Positions 16,746-25,786 of a DNA stretch of 64,000 nt are shown piece after piece. The notes beneath the pieces were generated by a model. It was given only the letters and a program-made list of their open reading frames with translations, was not told the DNA's origin and ran no database searches. The DNA lies in assembly GCF_900120295.1 (NCBI RefSeq), contig NZ_LT635470.1, forward strand, positions 620,001-684,000, in the 5' to 3' direction. Position numbers and translations under genes: made by a program. The stretch comes from Blautia sp. Marseille-P3201T (GTDB taxonomy: Bacteria; Bacillota; Clostridia; Lachnospirales; Lachnospiraceae). How positions within the stretch are numbered: position 1 is the stretch's first letter; every line of letters starts with the position of its first letter.

Positions 16746-17036
16746 TTACTCTTCAGTAGCTACTGGAACAACAGAAACCTGTTTTTTATCTCTGCCTTTT
16801 CTTTCGAAACGTACAACACCATCTACTAATGCGAATAATGTGTCGTCACCACCTCTACCTACATTTACGCCTGGATGAATTTTTGTTCCACGCTGTCTGT
16901 AAAGGATATTTCCAGCTTTTACAAACTGTCCGTCAGCTCTTTTAGCACCAAGTCTTTTAGACTCAGAATCACGTCCGTTCTTTGTAGAACCAACACCTTT
17001 TTTATGAGCGAATAACTGAAGGTTCATTTTTAACAT
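16746..17036 (-). CDS. rpmA: 50S ribosomal protein L27 with Prp-cleaved leader
   Basis: 96 residues. The N-terminal extension [10 protein letters not shown] precedes [15 protein letters not shown], the true mature start of L27. In Firmicutes the NLQLFA leader is removed by the protease Prp, which is encoded immediately upstream here. The C-terminal part is a standard L27. Ribosome site GGAGG lies 9 bases before the ATG. The mature N-terminus reaches the peptidyl-transferase centre, so leader removal is needed for function. Confidence 0.97.
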   Translation of the reverse strand: MLKMNLQLFAHKKGVGSTKNGRDSESKRLGAKRADGQFVKAGNILYRQRGTKIHPGVNVGRGGDDTLFALVDGVVRFERKGRDKKQVSVVPVATEE

Positions 17037-17040
17037 GTCT

Positions 17041-17367
17041 TTACACCTCCTCGAATATTACATCGATATATTCCATGTATTCTTCTTCTATCCCCTGCAA
17101 ACCGAGGATAAGCGAATTCAACAACAATTCTGTCTCACTGGAGTAGCCTGCATCTATTTTAAAATACAATTCTCCCAAATCTTCATTTACTTCTACAGTA
17201 AAAGTATCTTCGGTAAACTGCTCAATAGAATTTACTGCATTCTGTGCAAGCACAGACGCCGCTGCACACACAATGTCACTGCCGCTTTCGGCATAACCTG
17301 CATGTCCCTGCATGGCAAATCCTGAAATTTTCTGTTCTGAATTCTGATAAATCGTCACTCTAATCAT
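17041..17367 (-). CDS. prp: Ribosomal-processing cysteine protease Prp
   Basis: 108 residues (YsxB family). Catalytic His22 in MQGHAGYA and Cys34 in [10 protein letters not shown] are both present. It removes the N-terminal leader of L27. Gene order rplU-prp-rpmA is the standard Firmicutes arrangement, with 5 bases to rplU and 4 to rpmA. Confidence 0.96.
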   Translation of the reverse strand: MIRVTIYQNSEQKISGFAMQGHAGYAESGSDIVCAAASVLAQNAVNSIEQFTEDTFTVEVNEDLGELYFKIDAGYSSETELLLNSLILGLQGIEEEYMEYIDVIFEEV

Positions 17368-17372
17368 ATTGA

Positions 17373-17678
17373 TTAAGCATTGATTTTTTCAATTTTAACT
17401 TTAGTAAACTGCTGTCTATGACCGTTTTTCTTGTGGTATCCGGTTTTTCTCTTATATTTGTAAACGATAACTTTTTTTGCTTTACCGTTTTCAACTACAG
17501 ATGCAGTTACACTTGCATTAGCTACGTCTTCGCCAACTTTTAAACCATCGTTGCTTACAGCAAGTACCTGGTCAAATGTAACAGTTTCACCAGCTTCTGC
17601 TCCAAGCTTTTCTACTCTGATAACATCGCCTTCGGCTACTTTGTACTGTTTACCACCTGTTGCAATAATTGCGTACAT
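17373..17678 (-). CDS. rplU: 50S ribosomal protein L21
   Basis: 101 residues, normal length. Starts [14 protein letters not shown] at the ATG 17678, which has AGGAGG 6 bases upstream; ten further in-frame codons upstream are leader. Conserved [20 protein letters not shown] near the C-terminus binds 23S rRNA. First gene of the rplU-prp-rpmA operon and preceded by a strong promoter and a leader. Confidence 0.97.
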   Translation of the reverse strand: MYAIIATGGKQYKVAEGDVIRVEKLGAEAGETVTFDQVLAVSNDGLKVGEDVANASVTASVVENGKAKKVIVYKYKRKTGYHKKNGHRQQFTKVKIEKINA

Positions 17679-17755
17679 ATGGCACCTCCTATTATCATTA
17701 CTCGCCAAATATGGTGACTTGTTTCCAAGTGCTTATACCTCTTTGTGCGGCATAC
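17679..17755 (-). promoter_or_regulatory. Probable L21 autoregulatory mRNA leader
   Basis: Untranslated region between the rplU promoter and start codon. It contains the small hairpin ACTTG-GAAA-CAAGT and conserved-looking purine-rich segments, in the position where Firmicutes carry the ribosomal L21 leader. The identification is by position and one hairpin; a covariance-model search was not possible. Confidence 0.5.
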
Positions 17756-17761
17756 GCTAAT

Positions 17762-17790
17762 ATAATACCAGCTATTTTCCCATTCGTCAA
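17762..17790 (-). promoter_or_regulatory. rplU operon promoter
   Basis: Minus strand TTGACG (17790-17785), 17-bp spacer, TATTAT (17767-17762), then a leader of about 75 bases to rplU. Confidence 0.85.
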
Positions 17791-17809
17791 TAATTATTTT
17801 AATTTTTTT

Positions 17810-18772
17810 CTATATATATACCGAAAAAAAAGAATTTGTATCAAAAAACAGTCCATATATGAAAATCATCATACCTAAAATAATAGGCAGCACCGTCAGG
17901 ACAATCAGACTAATTAACACGCTATTGGATTTTATATACCGTTGTTCTTTGCCCTGTTCACCTTTTCGAAGCAGATAATCTGCCGTATAAAAGCCAAAAG
18001 GTACTATACATGCCATCGCCAGATAAACACCTAAAAAAGCAACCGGAATTCCCTGCTGTACAAGTATTTCTGATGCTGCTTCTGTCTGTGGAGCATTACC
18101 GGAAAGGCCTAACAAAAATGAGGGCAAAAAATTATTGGTAAAATGAAAGAGCGCCGGATAAAACATATTTTCTGTTTCCAGCATAATATAGGTCAAAACC
18201 CCTCCCAAAACCGCTGTTGGAAGAAATCTCCATACACTTCCATGAAAAAGACCAAATATAATACCCATCAGCAGTGACAAAAACCATTTATTCTTCCATT
18301 TGCTTTGGAAACTTTTTAAAATAAATCCTCTGTGGAGCGCCTCCTCACAGACAGCCGGCATAACGCTGCTAATAAAAACTGATAAAATAAATGGTACACT
18401 ATAAATGACTTCATTTAACCCTTCGCTGACAGCAAACATTTCCTCCTGAAAAAAATATGCCATAGACATCGTCACAGGGATCATAAGAGCATAAGAACTT
18501 ACCCACATTAACAATACCCCAAATGTCTTTCTCCATTTAGGCTTTTTCAATGGAAAAATTTCTTTTACAGGTATTTTTAACAGTTTTACCGCAAATATAC
18601 TTAGAAAAAGAAGATACAGTTCTGTCAGAGCCAGTCCATACATTCCCCACTTCATCTGCGCCCACGCAATAATTGTATAAAAGGACAGCATTACAATTCC
18701 AAAAAGCACTATTCCATGCCATGGTTTTAGTTTCCTTCTATTATCTGTGTCAGAATTCCAGTTTTTCTCCAT
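17810..18772 (-). CDS. CPBP-family intramembrane metalloprotease
   Basis: 320 residues with about eight hydrophobic segments. The CPBP (CAAX protease / bacteriocin-processing) motifs are EEALHR (E143, E144, R148), GLFHGSVWRF near residue 176 and ALFHFTNN near residue 208. Proteins of this family cleave peptides in the membrane, in prenyl-protein processing in eukaryotes and in self-immunity or anti-sigma cleavage in bacteria; the substrate here is unknown. Its start overlaps the end of the Nudix gene by 23 nt. Ends with TAG. Not obviously related to the ribosomal genes downstream. Confidence 0.88.
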   Translation of the reverse strand: MEKNWNSDTDNRRKLKPWHGIVLFGIVMLSFYTIIAWAQMKWGMYGLALTELYLLFLSIFAVKLLKIPVKEIFPLKKPKWRKTFGVLLMWVSSYALMIPVTMSMAYFFQEEMFAVSEGLNEVIYSVPFILSVFISSVMPAVCEEALHRGFILKSFQSKWKNKWFLSLLMGIIFGLFHGSVWRFLPTAVLGGVLTYIMLETENMFYPALFHFTNNFLPSFLLGLSGNAPQTEAASEILVQQGIPVAFLGVYLAMACIVPFGFYTADYLLRKGEQGKEQRYIKSNSVLISLIVLTVLPIILGMMIFIYGLFFDTNSFFSVYI

Positions 18773-19244
18773 CTAAAACCGCCTCTCTTAATTCATCATC
18801 CTGATATACCAGTTTCAAAGAAAAGAAGGGGCTCCCTTCCTGCAGCAGACGGAAAAAGATTTTGTCCCCTTCCCAAAGCTTCAGTGAAAAAATATCTTTT
18901 TTATTCACCCACTCTAAGTTTCCTTCTGAACACGAAATCAATTCTCCTTCGTATCCATTTGCCGTATAAAGACACATATATTCTGTATCAGGTTCTTTTC
19001 CCTGAGAAGAAAAAGTAAAAGTAATAATTCCCCGAAATTCATAGGAAGTTAAAGTTAATCCCGTTTCTTCCTTTACTTCACGTAAAAGGCAATCCTCGGG
19101 ACTTTCTCCTTTTTCAAAATGTCCGCCAACACCAATCCATTTATCTTTGTTAATGTCGTTCTTTTTCAATACTCTGTGAAGCATGAGATATTTCTCATCT
19201 TTTTCAATATAACATAGAGTTGTTAATTTTGACTTTGTTTCCAC
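18750..19244 (-). CDS. Nudix hydrolase (MutT/8-oxo-dGTP-like)
   Basis: 164 residues. A complete Nudix box, G-x5-E-x7-REVKEETGL, starts at GGHFEKGE near residue 41. The family removes pyrophosphate-containing groups from nucleotides; the N-terminal strand LCYIEKDEKYLMLHR and length resemble 8-oxo-dGTP diphosphatases of Firmicutes. Substrate is inference. Located between the RNase gene and the membrane protease, close spacing suggests co-transcription. Confidence 0.9.
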   Translation of the reverse strand: METKSKLTTLCYIEKDEKYLMLHRVLKKNDINKDKWIGVGGHFEKGESPEDCLLREVKEETGLTLTSYEFRGIITFTFSSQGKEPDTEYMCLYTANGYEGELISCSEGNLEWVNKKDIFSLKLWEGDKIFFRLLQEGSPFFSLKLVYQDDELREAVLDGEKLEF

Positions 19245-19260
19245 AGACGCCTCCTGTTCT

Positions 19261-20463
19261 TCACAAAAGCTCTTTTAATTCTTCTGCGAGAGATTTCCTC
19301 ACTTTTTTCCTTGTAACTTCTACAATATTCAATCCTGTCATATCCACCACGGTCCCTTTTATAGGATCCTGCCACAAATACCTTTGAAGTACCTGCATAA
19401 GTTCTTCTTTATCTTCGTCTCTCTCCATATTGATAAAATCTATCAATATAATTCCCGACAAATTTCGAAGTCTTAACTGCCATGCAATTTCCTTTGCCGC
19501 TTCCAGATTAATTTTGCGAAAAGTTTCCTGCATATCTTTTTTTGATGTAAATTTTCCGGTGTTTACATCAATACACACAAAAGCTTCTGTTTGCTGTATT
19601 ACCAGAAACCCGCCCGATTTCAGCCACACTCTTTCATTTTGAGCCTGTTCAAATGCTTTTTCCAAATTATACAGTTTATATAAAGGCAGCAGCTTATCCT
19701 CATAGTAACGCACAATTTCTTCCTGCTGCTTATAAACTTGCAAATATTTTACTGTATTCTCATATAATTCTTGTTTGTCTGTTACAATTTCCTCTAAGTC
19801 CTGGCTATATAAATTTTGTAAAATCTGTGCGTATTCCGGCATACTTTTTTCTAACAGAGAAAAACAAACTCTGCTTTTCCCTTTTTTCAGAACTTCTTCA
19901 TAGCGTCCCATAAGTTCTTCCAACTCATGCAAAATTTCTTCTTCCTGTGCATCCCTGCAGTTGGTTCTGACAATGATACCTACATTTTCCGGTATTTTGT
20001 CTTTGAGAATTTCACGGATTTTTTTCTTTTCTTCCTTTTTCAGCTTACCGGAAAATCCTAGTTCTTTTCTTTCAGAAGTTAATACCAGATAGCGTCCTGT
20101 AAAGTTCAAATTACTGGTTACATAAGGAAGTTTACTTTTTATTCCTTCTCGTGACACCTGAACAATGACTTCATCACCAATTTTCAGCACATTATTCTTT
20201 TTCACATTAACAAAATAGGGAGAAGCTTTTTCTGCCATAGAATAATAGCACATAATCCCATCTGCAATTTCAATAAAGGCTGCCTGAATATTTTTCTGGA
20301 TATTTTTTACTTTCCCTATATAAATATTCCCCAAGATACTATCTGAGTTCAAACTCATAGGATTAAGCTGACAAATACGCCCTTCCTTCTCTAAAGCAGC
20401 CACTAATATGGGAGTACTCCGGTAATTCATTTCTGTCAATATCAGTTTACTCAATTTCTTCAC
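19261..20463 (-). CDS. rng: Ribonuclease E/G family protein
   Basis: 400 residues, close to RNase G and without the long scaffold tail of RNase E. An S1-like RNA-binding part (about 35-120; NIYIGKVKNIQKNIQAAFIE), the 5'-sensor region (IVRTNCRDA), and the DNase I-like catalytic core with FVCIDVNTGK and LIDFINME giving the metal-binding aspartates. Processes rRNA and mRNA. It starts at GTG 20463 (KKLSKLILTEMN), overlapping the previous gene by 17 nt. RNase E/G beside the TIGR03960-DUF2344 pair and rplU is a usual clostridial order. Confidence 0.9.
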   Translation of the reverse strand: MKKLSKLILTEMNYRSTPILVAALEKEGRICQLNPMSLNSDSILGNIYIGKVKNIQKNIQAAFIEIADGIMCYYSMAEKASPYFVNVKKNNVLKIGDEVIVQVSREGIKSKLPYVTSNLNFTGRYLVLTSERKELGFSGKLKKEEKKKIREILKDKIPENVGIIVRTNCRDAQEEEILHELEELMGRYEEVLKKGKSRVCFSLLEKSMPEYAQILQNLYSQDLEEIVTDKQELYENTVKYLQVYKQQEEIVRYYEDKLLPLYKLYNLEKAFEQAQNERVWLKSGGFLVIQQTEAFVCIDVNTGKFTSKKDMQETFRKINLEAAKEIAWQLRLRNLSGIILIDFINMERDEDKEELMQVLQRYLWQDPIKGTVVDMTGLNIVEVTRKKVRKSLAEELKELL

Positions 20464-21154
20464 CTAAATCTTCCAGTGAAATGAGGTTTCTGCACTCCTC
20501 TGTTCCCTTATCCGCATAAACTTCCGCTCTGTGAATTGTAAATCTGAAACTGTCAAATTCCTGTTCACAAAAGGCAAAAAATGCCTCCATTACCAATTCT
20601 GGTTTTGTGTTTTTGACACTTCCGGCTGCAAGTTTCAGGAAAATCCGATCTCCCTCCAGATGCATATCGTAGATATATGGTCTGATATCTACTTCTTTTT
20701 CATTTTTTTTAGTTTTCTTGACAATAAGAATTTCAGACCGTTCAATAAAAGCATTGATCTTATCTTTCCAGCCTGCTTCAGGCTCCATTCCTTCTCGAAA
20801 TTCCACATAATAGTCAGCAGCAGCTACTAAGGCCATAGCCGTATTGGCTTTTCCATCAGGAATTTTCCGAAAGCTTTTTACTTCCATCCCTTCTACCATC
20901 ACCTCATTCAGTCTTTTTACTGCTTCTCTACTTGAAATTGGTGTGTTAATTTCCATATCAAAATACTCTGCTGTGCTGGTCACACCAACTCCCAGCGGAG
21001 CTGCAAAAGACATAATCATGTGAGGGCTAAATCCTTCTGAATATGCCACATCAATTCCAGCTCTTTTAATTGCTTTTTGGAAGTACCGCATAATATCCAA
21101 ATGTCCGATAAATTTCATTGCTCCTTCTTTGGCAAATTTCACTCTAACCTTCAA
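20447..21154 (-). CDS. TIGR03936/DUF2344 protein, radical SAM partner
   Basis: 235 residues. DUF2344 domain starting LKVRVKFAKEGAMKFIGHLD and with SEGFSPHMIMSFAAPLGVG. In many bacteria this domain is fused to, or encoded next to, the B12-binding radical SAM protein TIGR03960, as here. Precise biochemical function is unknown. Start chosen at TTG 21154, 8 bases after AAAGGAGG. This overlaps the TAG of the upstream gene by 11 nt, implying translational coupling. Confidence 0.88.
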   Translation of the reverse strand: MKVRVKFAKEGAMKFIGHLDIMRYFQKAIKRAGIDVAYSEGFSPHMIMSFAAPLGVGVTSTAEYFDMEINTPISSREAVKRLNEVMVEGMEVKSFRKIPDGKANTAMALVAAADYYVEFREGMEPEAGWKDKINAFIERSEILIVKKTKKNEKEVDIRPYIYDMHLEGDRIFLKLAAGSVKNTKPELVMEAFFAFCEQEFDSFRFTIHRAEVYADKGTEECRNLISLEDLGEEIE

Positions 21155-23003
21155 CGCAAATTCCTCCTTTATATTTTCCCGCACCACAACCGGAACACTG
21201 CATTTTACAGTTTGGCGTTACAACTTCCTGCTGTGCCTTTTTCCATTCATTTTCCAGGAATTTTCTGGTAACTCCTATAGAAATAAAATCCCATGGGAAA
21301 ATTTCGTCTAAAGGACGTTCTCTTAACGTATAAAATTCCGGATCAATTCCTGCTTCCTGGAATGCTTCCATCCAAAGATCGTAACGGAAATATTCTGACC
21401 ATGCATCAAAAATAGCGCCTTTTCTATAAGTTGCTTCTAATACATCTGCAACTTTTCTGTCTCCTCTTGCCAGAATACCTTCCAGTACAGTTACATCTGC
21501 CTCATGATAATTGTATTTAATACTCTTTTGATTTAATTGCGCCTTAATTTCTTCTTTTACAATCTTTGCCTTATCCAGATAATCTTCTTTACGGAACATA
21601 CTTGCCCACTGGAACGGAGTAAATGGTTTTGGAACAAAGAAAGATGTGCTGACTACAATCTGACATTTTCCATGTCTCTGATCTTTTGGAATTTCATAAT
21701 ATCTCTTAGCAATTGCCTCTGCTAAATGTGCAATTCCCTTCATATCTTCCTCTGTTTCTGTAGGCAGTCCCAGCATAAAGTAAAGTTTCACTCTTGTCCA
21801 ACCGCCATCAAAAGCTTTTCCGGCGCCTTCTAAAATAACTTCTTCCGTAAGTCCTTTATTAATTACATCTCGCAATCTCTGAGAACCTGCCTCCGGAGCA
21901 AAAGTCAGACTGCTCTTCTTAATATCCTGTACTTTACTCATAACATCCAGAGAAAAAGCATCAATACGCAGAGACGGTAAAGAAATATTTACTTTTCTCT
22001 GAGAACATTCTTCAATTAAATAATCAATCAGCTCCGGAAGCTTGGAATAATCGCTGGAACTTAATGAACTTAATGAAATTTCTTCATGACCGGTACTCTC
22101 CAGCATCGCCTTCGCTGTTTCCTTTAACACCTCTACATCTTTTTCTCTTGTAGGACGATACAACATACCTGCCTGGCAAAAACGACATCCACGGATACAG
22201 CCTCTCTGAATTTCCAAAGTAACCCTATCTTGTGTTGCCTTAATAAAAGGAACCACTGGCTTTGTAGGATAATAAGTATTTGTTATATCCATAACAACCT
22301 GTTTTTCTATCTTTTCTTTTGCATGGGGATTATTCGGTTTAAAGGAAGCAATGGTTCCGTCTTCATGATATTCTACATCATAAAAAGCCGGTACATAAAT
22401 TCCAGGTATTTCCGCTGCTCTTTCTAAAAATTCTTTTTTACTTTTTCCAGCTTTTTTATATGCTTTATATTCGTCTAAAAGATCATTAAAAACAGTTTCT
22501 CCCTCTCCTATATAAAACATATCAAAGAATGGTGCTAACGGTTCCGGATTATAAGAGCATGGTCCTCCTCCCATTACCAGTGGATATTCTTCACCCCTGT
22601 CTTTGGCACGTAAAGGCATCTGTGCCAAATCTAAAATTTGAAGTACATTTGTGTAGCACATTTCGTATTGAAGTGTAATACCCAGAAAATCAAAATCTTT
22701 GATTTTATCCTGTGACTCCAATGCAAATAACGGAATTTTCTTTTCCCTCATAATGGCATCTAAATCCGGCCATGGTGAGTACACTCGTTCACACCAAGTA
22801 TCTTCTCTTTTGTTGAACATGTCGTAGAGGATTTGAATTCCTAGATGAGACATTCCTATAGAATAAACATCCGGAAATGCCATACAAAATCGAATATCTA
22901 CTTCATCTTTATTTTTCATAACCGAGTTAACTTCATTCCCTATGTAAGAAGCCGGTTTTTCTATTTTTAATAATATTTCATCACTTAAAGCTAATTTTCT
23001 CAT
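21144..23003 (-). CDS. B12-binding-domain radical SAM protein, TIGR03960 family
   Basis: 619 residues. N-terminal cobalamin-binding-like domain (FPDVYSIGMSHLGIQIL, the region of the family's D-x-H-x-G), radical SAM core with RGCIRGCRFCQAG (C-x3-C-x2-C) near residue 270, and a C-terminal cysteine cluster NCKMQCSGCGAG. Often encoded with DUF2344 and RNase G near the ribosomal rplU operon, hinting at RNA or ribosome modification, but no reaction is established. Ends in TAG immediately after the Cys cluster, a normal family C-terminus. Confidence 0.93.
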   Translation of the reverse strand: MRKLALSDEILLKIEKPASYIGNEVNSVMKNKDEVDIRFCMAFPDVYSIGMSHLGIQILYDMFNKREDTWCERVYSPWPDLDAIMREKKIPLFALESQDKIKDFDFLGITLQYEMCYTNVLQILDLAQMPLRAKDRGEEYPLVMGGGPCSYNPEPLAPFFDMFYIGEGETVFNDLLDEYKAYKKAGKSKKEFLERAAEIPGIYVPAFYDVEYHEDGTIASFKPNNPHAKEKIEKQVVMDITNTYYPTKPVVPFIKATQDRVTLEIQRGCIRGCRFCQAGMLYRPTREKDVEVLKETAKAMLESTGHEEISLSSLSSSDYSKLPELIDYLIEECSQRKVNISLPSLRIDAFSLDVMSKVQDIKKSSLTFAPEAGSQRLRDVINKGLTEEVILEGAGKAFDGGWTRVKLYFMLGLPTETEEDMKGIAHLAEAIAKRYYEIPKDQRHGKCQIVVSTSFFVPKPFTPFQWASMFRKEDYLDKAKIVKEEIKAQLNQKSIKYNYHEADVTVLEGILARGDRKVADVLEATYRKGAIFDAWSEYFRYDLWMEAFQEAGIDPEFYTLRERPLDEIFPWDFISIGVTRKFLENEWKKAQQEVVTPNCKMQCSGCGAGKYKGGICVEG

Positions 23004-23040
23004 GATTTTCCTTTCTCATTGCGGTTATTCAATCCATAGT

Positions 23041-23069
23041 ATTATAAACATTTTAGAAGAGAAGTTCAA
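23041..23069 (-). promoter_or_regulatory. Promoter of the TIGR03960 gene cluster
   Basis: Minus strand TTGAAC (23069-23064), 17 bp, TATAAT (23046-23041), about 38 bases before the start codon. Confidence 0.82.
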
Positions 23070-23145
23070 GAGTGGAGAAAAAATATCAAGAAAAAGAAAG
23101 CATGAAAGCAAGATCCTCTCAAATCTCCACTCTCATGCTTCATTA
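23070..23145 (-). terminator. Possible terminator after the EamA gene
   Basis: On the minus strand AAGCATGA and TCATGCTT can pair, followed by TCTTTTTCTT. A second pair, AGAGTGGAGA with TCTCCACTCT, encloses it, so the structure is ambiguous. Confidence 0.45.
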
Positions 23146-24063
23146 TCAGGAATAACTCTGCCCGTTTTGTTTTTTTCTCCCTTGTCCTACTTCTGATCCA
23201 ATCGCGCCTACAACAATAATTACTGCTCCAATTATCTGCAATACTGTAAGATGTTCGTGGAATATAAAAAATCCCACCATTGTCCCTACAACAACCTCGA
23301 GCGCAGACAGAATACTTGTCGTTGTCGCCTCAACATATTGAGTAGATTTAACACATGCTACATTTGCCACCATTGTGCAGAGAATACCAATTCCAAATAA
23401 ATCCCATAGGAGATTTGATGTCGGCGCTGCTGCAAAATGTCTTGTAACTGTATTAAAGTCTATACCAAATAACAATACTACTGCTGCTCCAAGGAAACCA
23501 TAGACCAACAGTGTATCTCTGTCATAGTCTTTTGCAAAAAATTTTGGCAGCAGGATTTGCAGCGCAACACCAATACCATTGATTATTCCTGCAAGAATTC
23601 CAATCGTATCAAGTTTAATATCTCCTCCGCCAATAAGATTTGCTACAAGAACAGCTCCAATCAAACAGACAAAAATTGTAATAATCTTGCTCTTTTCCAT
23701 TTTTTCCCTAAACATAAACCTGCCAAGAATTGCAACCCATATAGGACTCATAAACATCAACACAGTTGCAACACCAACAGGAATTCTTGACACTGCCACA
23801 CTGTAACTGACAAAACTGATACTGTAGGCAACTGCCCCATACACAATACAAATTATAAGCCCTTTCAGGTTAATCTTCAAAGCTGTCGGTTTTGTCAAGA
23901 GAAGAAACAGAAAATAAGCTGCCCCTGCAAGCGCACAGCGAAAAAAAGAGATTTCAATATTGGAAAACTGGTATTTTGAAAGGTCGCGTACGAAAATCCC
24001 CATAATTCCCCACATAACTGCAGTAATCACTGCCAATATAATTCCTCTGCTGCGCTTATTCAT
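23146..24063 (-). CDS. EamA-family (DMT) transporter
   Basis: 305 residues with ten hydrophobic segments in two EamA repeats (about 8-140 and 155-295). Drug/metabolite-transporter superfamily carriers export or import small metabolites; no substrate can be read from sequence. The ATG at 24063 follows GGAGAG by 7 bases and overlaps the last 8 nt of the amidohydrolase gene, so the two are one operon and the carrier may move the hydrolase's substrate or product. Confidence 0.88.
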   Translation of the reverse strand: MNKRSRGIILAVITAVMWGIMGIFVRDLSKYQFSNIEISFFRCALAGAAYFLFLLLTKPTALKINLKGLIICIVYGAVAYSISFVSYSVAVSRIPVGVATVLMFMSPIWVAILGRFMFREKMEKSKIITIFVCLIGAVLVANLIGGGDIKLDTIGILAGIINGIGVALQILLPKFFAKDYDRDTLLVYGFLGAAVVLLFGIDFNTVTRHFAAAPTSNLLWDLFGIGILCTMVANVACVKSTQYVEATTTSILSALEVVVGTMVGFFIFHEHLTVLQIIGAVIIVVGAIGSEVGQGRKKQNGQSYS

Positions 24064-25675
24064 GACTTGTCTCTCCTTCACTTATATTCCTGTAGACTAC
24101 TTCATTTTCCTTCAAGGTCATAAGCACTTGGATATGAGCAAGTTCTTCTGCCTCCGTTTTCAGAGGGTTTTTATCAAGAATAACAAAATCCGCCTTTTTC
24201 CCCACAGTAATGGTTCCCTTTTCTGCCTCCTCGTGGTACTGGTAAGCAGCATAACTGGTAATTGCCTTTAGTGCCTCAAGCACCGGAATTCTCTGATTTA
24301 CTCCAATCGCCTGACCGGTTCTTGATATACGGTTTACTGCACTGGAAACTGTCCTCATCATATCTGGCGGAACAACCGGTGTATCCTGATGGAAGGTAAA
24401 CTTCATTCCATACTCAAGAGCATCTTTCACAGGAGATATCTGACTTCCTCTGTCCTGTCCAAAATTTTTCATATGGATATCACCCCAGTAATATGTGTGA
24501 GCAACAAAAAAGCTGGGAATTATTCCAATTTTTTTCATTCGCTCTAATTGGTCCTTTCTGACAAGCTGTGCATGTACCATGACTGCACGATTGCTGTCTT
24601 TCTCCTCTCTTGCTTGTAACTCCTTCTCAAACTGTGTGATATATTGCTCTGCCGCCGCATCCCCGTTACAATGTGCAAGAAGCTGCTGCTTCTTATCAAG
24701 TGAAAGTGCAATATAGGCTCTTAATTTCTCATCACTGTGAATTGGATAACCACAATACGTCTCTTCCCCTTCATAAGGTGTTGTCATCCACGCTGTTTTC
24801 CCCTGTGGAGAACCATCAAGAAACACTTTAAATCCACCTATTTTAAAATGATTTTTATACTGCCCGTCATATTCCGGCTCTGCTTCAGGCAGGTCTGATG
24901 CGGTCATTACATCCACATATCCGACCACATCCAATTTCAAAAGTCCCGCACTTGATGCATATTTCAACAGCTGGAACAATGGCTTTCCCACCATTCCATC
25001 CTGCACAGTGGTCACCCCATAGCTTGCATACATTTTCTGCGCTTCCCCAATCAGTCCCATCAGTTCTTCCATAGATGTCATGGGAAGTTTTGCCTGAAAT
25101 TCTATAAATGCCTTCTCTTCCATATAACCGTCCGGTTCTTTCGTTCCTTCAACCCTTCCATAACGACCTCCCGGACAATCTTCTGTCTCCTCTGTAATTC
25201 CCTGAATTTCAAGTCCTCGACTGTTTGTCACGCCCATATGGGAAGACGCATGAATTAAAAGAACCGGATTTTCACTGCTGATTTTATCCAGCACAGTCTT
25301 ATCCGGATGCTTTCCTTCGGCAAGAAAATTCTGGTCATAATTACATCCGATAATCCAAGCATCTTCCGACAGATTTCTCTTCTTCTTAAAATTCTTCATA
25401 ATTTCTATAATTTCTTCAAAATCCTTACAAAGAGACAAATCGCACTGTGTCATCGCATTGGCTGCACCAACAAAATGAGAATGTGCATCAATAAATCCCG
25501 GCATCATCACCCTGCTTCTCAGATCAATTACTTCATCTGCATCTTCTTTCAGTTTCATCACATCCTCAGTAGTTCCAACTGCCTTAATCCGCCCATTCTC
25601 TACACACACTGCTTCTGCATACAGCGCATTATCTTCCATTGTCAAAATCGTTCCATTTATATAAAAACTCTTCAT
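24056..25675 (-). CDS. YtcJ-like amidohydrolase (amidohydrolase family 3)
   Basis: 539 residues. Metal-binding HSH in MPGFIDAHSHF near residue 65, further histidines in LAHCNGDAAAE (about 330), HAQLVRKDQ (about 365) and the Asp in FHQDTPVVPP (about 450). C-terminal signature KKADFVILDKNPL. Cytosolic zinc hydrolase of the YtcJ branch, which acts on amide bonds of uncertain substrates. Lies behind an AraC regulator and upstream of an overlapping EamA transporter. Confidence 0.9.
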   Translation of the reverse strand: MKSFYINGTILTMEDNALYAEAVCVENGRIKAVGTTEDVMKLKEDADEVIDLRSRVMMPGFIDAHSHFVGAANAMTQCDLSLCKDFEEIIEIMKNFKKKRNLSEDAWIIGCNYDQNFLAEGKHPDKTVLDKISSENPVLLIHASSHMGVTNSRGLEIQGITEETEDCPGGRYGRVEGTKEPDGYMEEKAFIEFQAKLPMTSMEELMGLIGEAQKMYASYGVTTVQDGMVGKPLFQLLKYASSAGLLKLDVVGYVDVMTASDLPEAEPEYDGQYKNHFKIGGFKVFLDGSPQGKTAWMTTPYEGEETYCGYPIHSDEKLRAYIALSLDKKQQLLAHCNGDAAAEQYITQFEKELQAREEKDSNRAVMVHAQLVRKDQLERMKKIGIIPSFFVAHTYYWGDIHMKNFGQDRGSQISPVKDALEYGMKFTFHQDTPVVPPDMMRTVSSAVNRISRTGQAIGVNQRIPVLEALKAITSYAAYQYHEEAEKGTITVGKKADFVILDKNPLKTEAEELAHIQVLMTLKENEVVYRNISEGETSHE

Positions 25676-25786
25676 AAATTCTCCCTTTTCTTCTTATCTC
25701 TTCCATTTCTTATCTACTACCATACAATAAAAAAGAAAAAGAGACACTACCGCAAACACGACACACTGTATACTTTTCTATCAAAT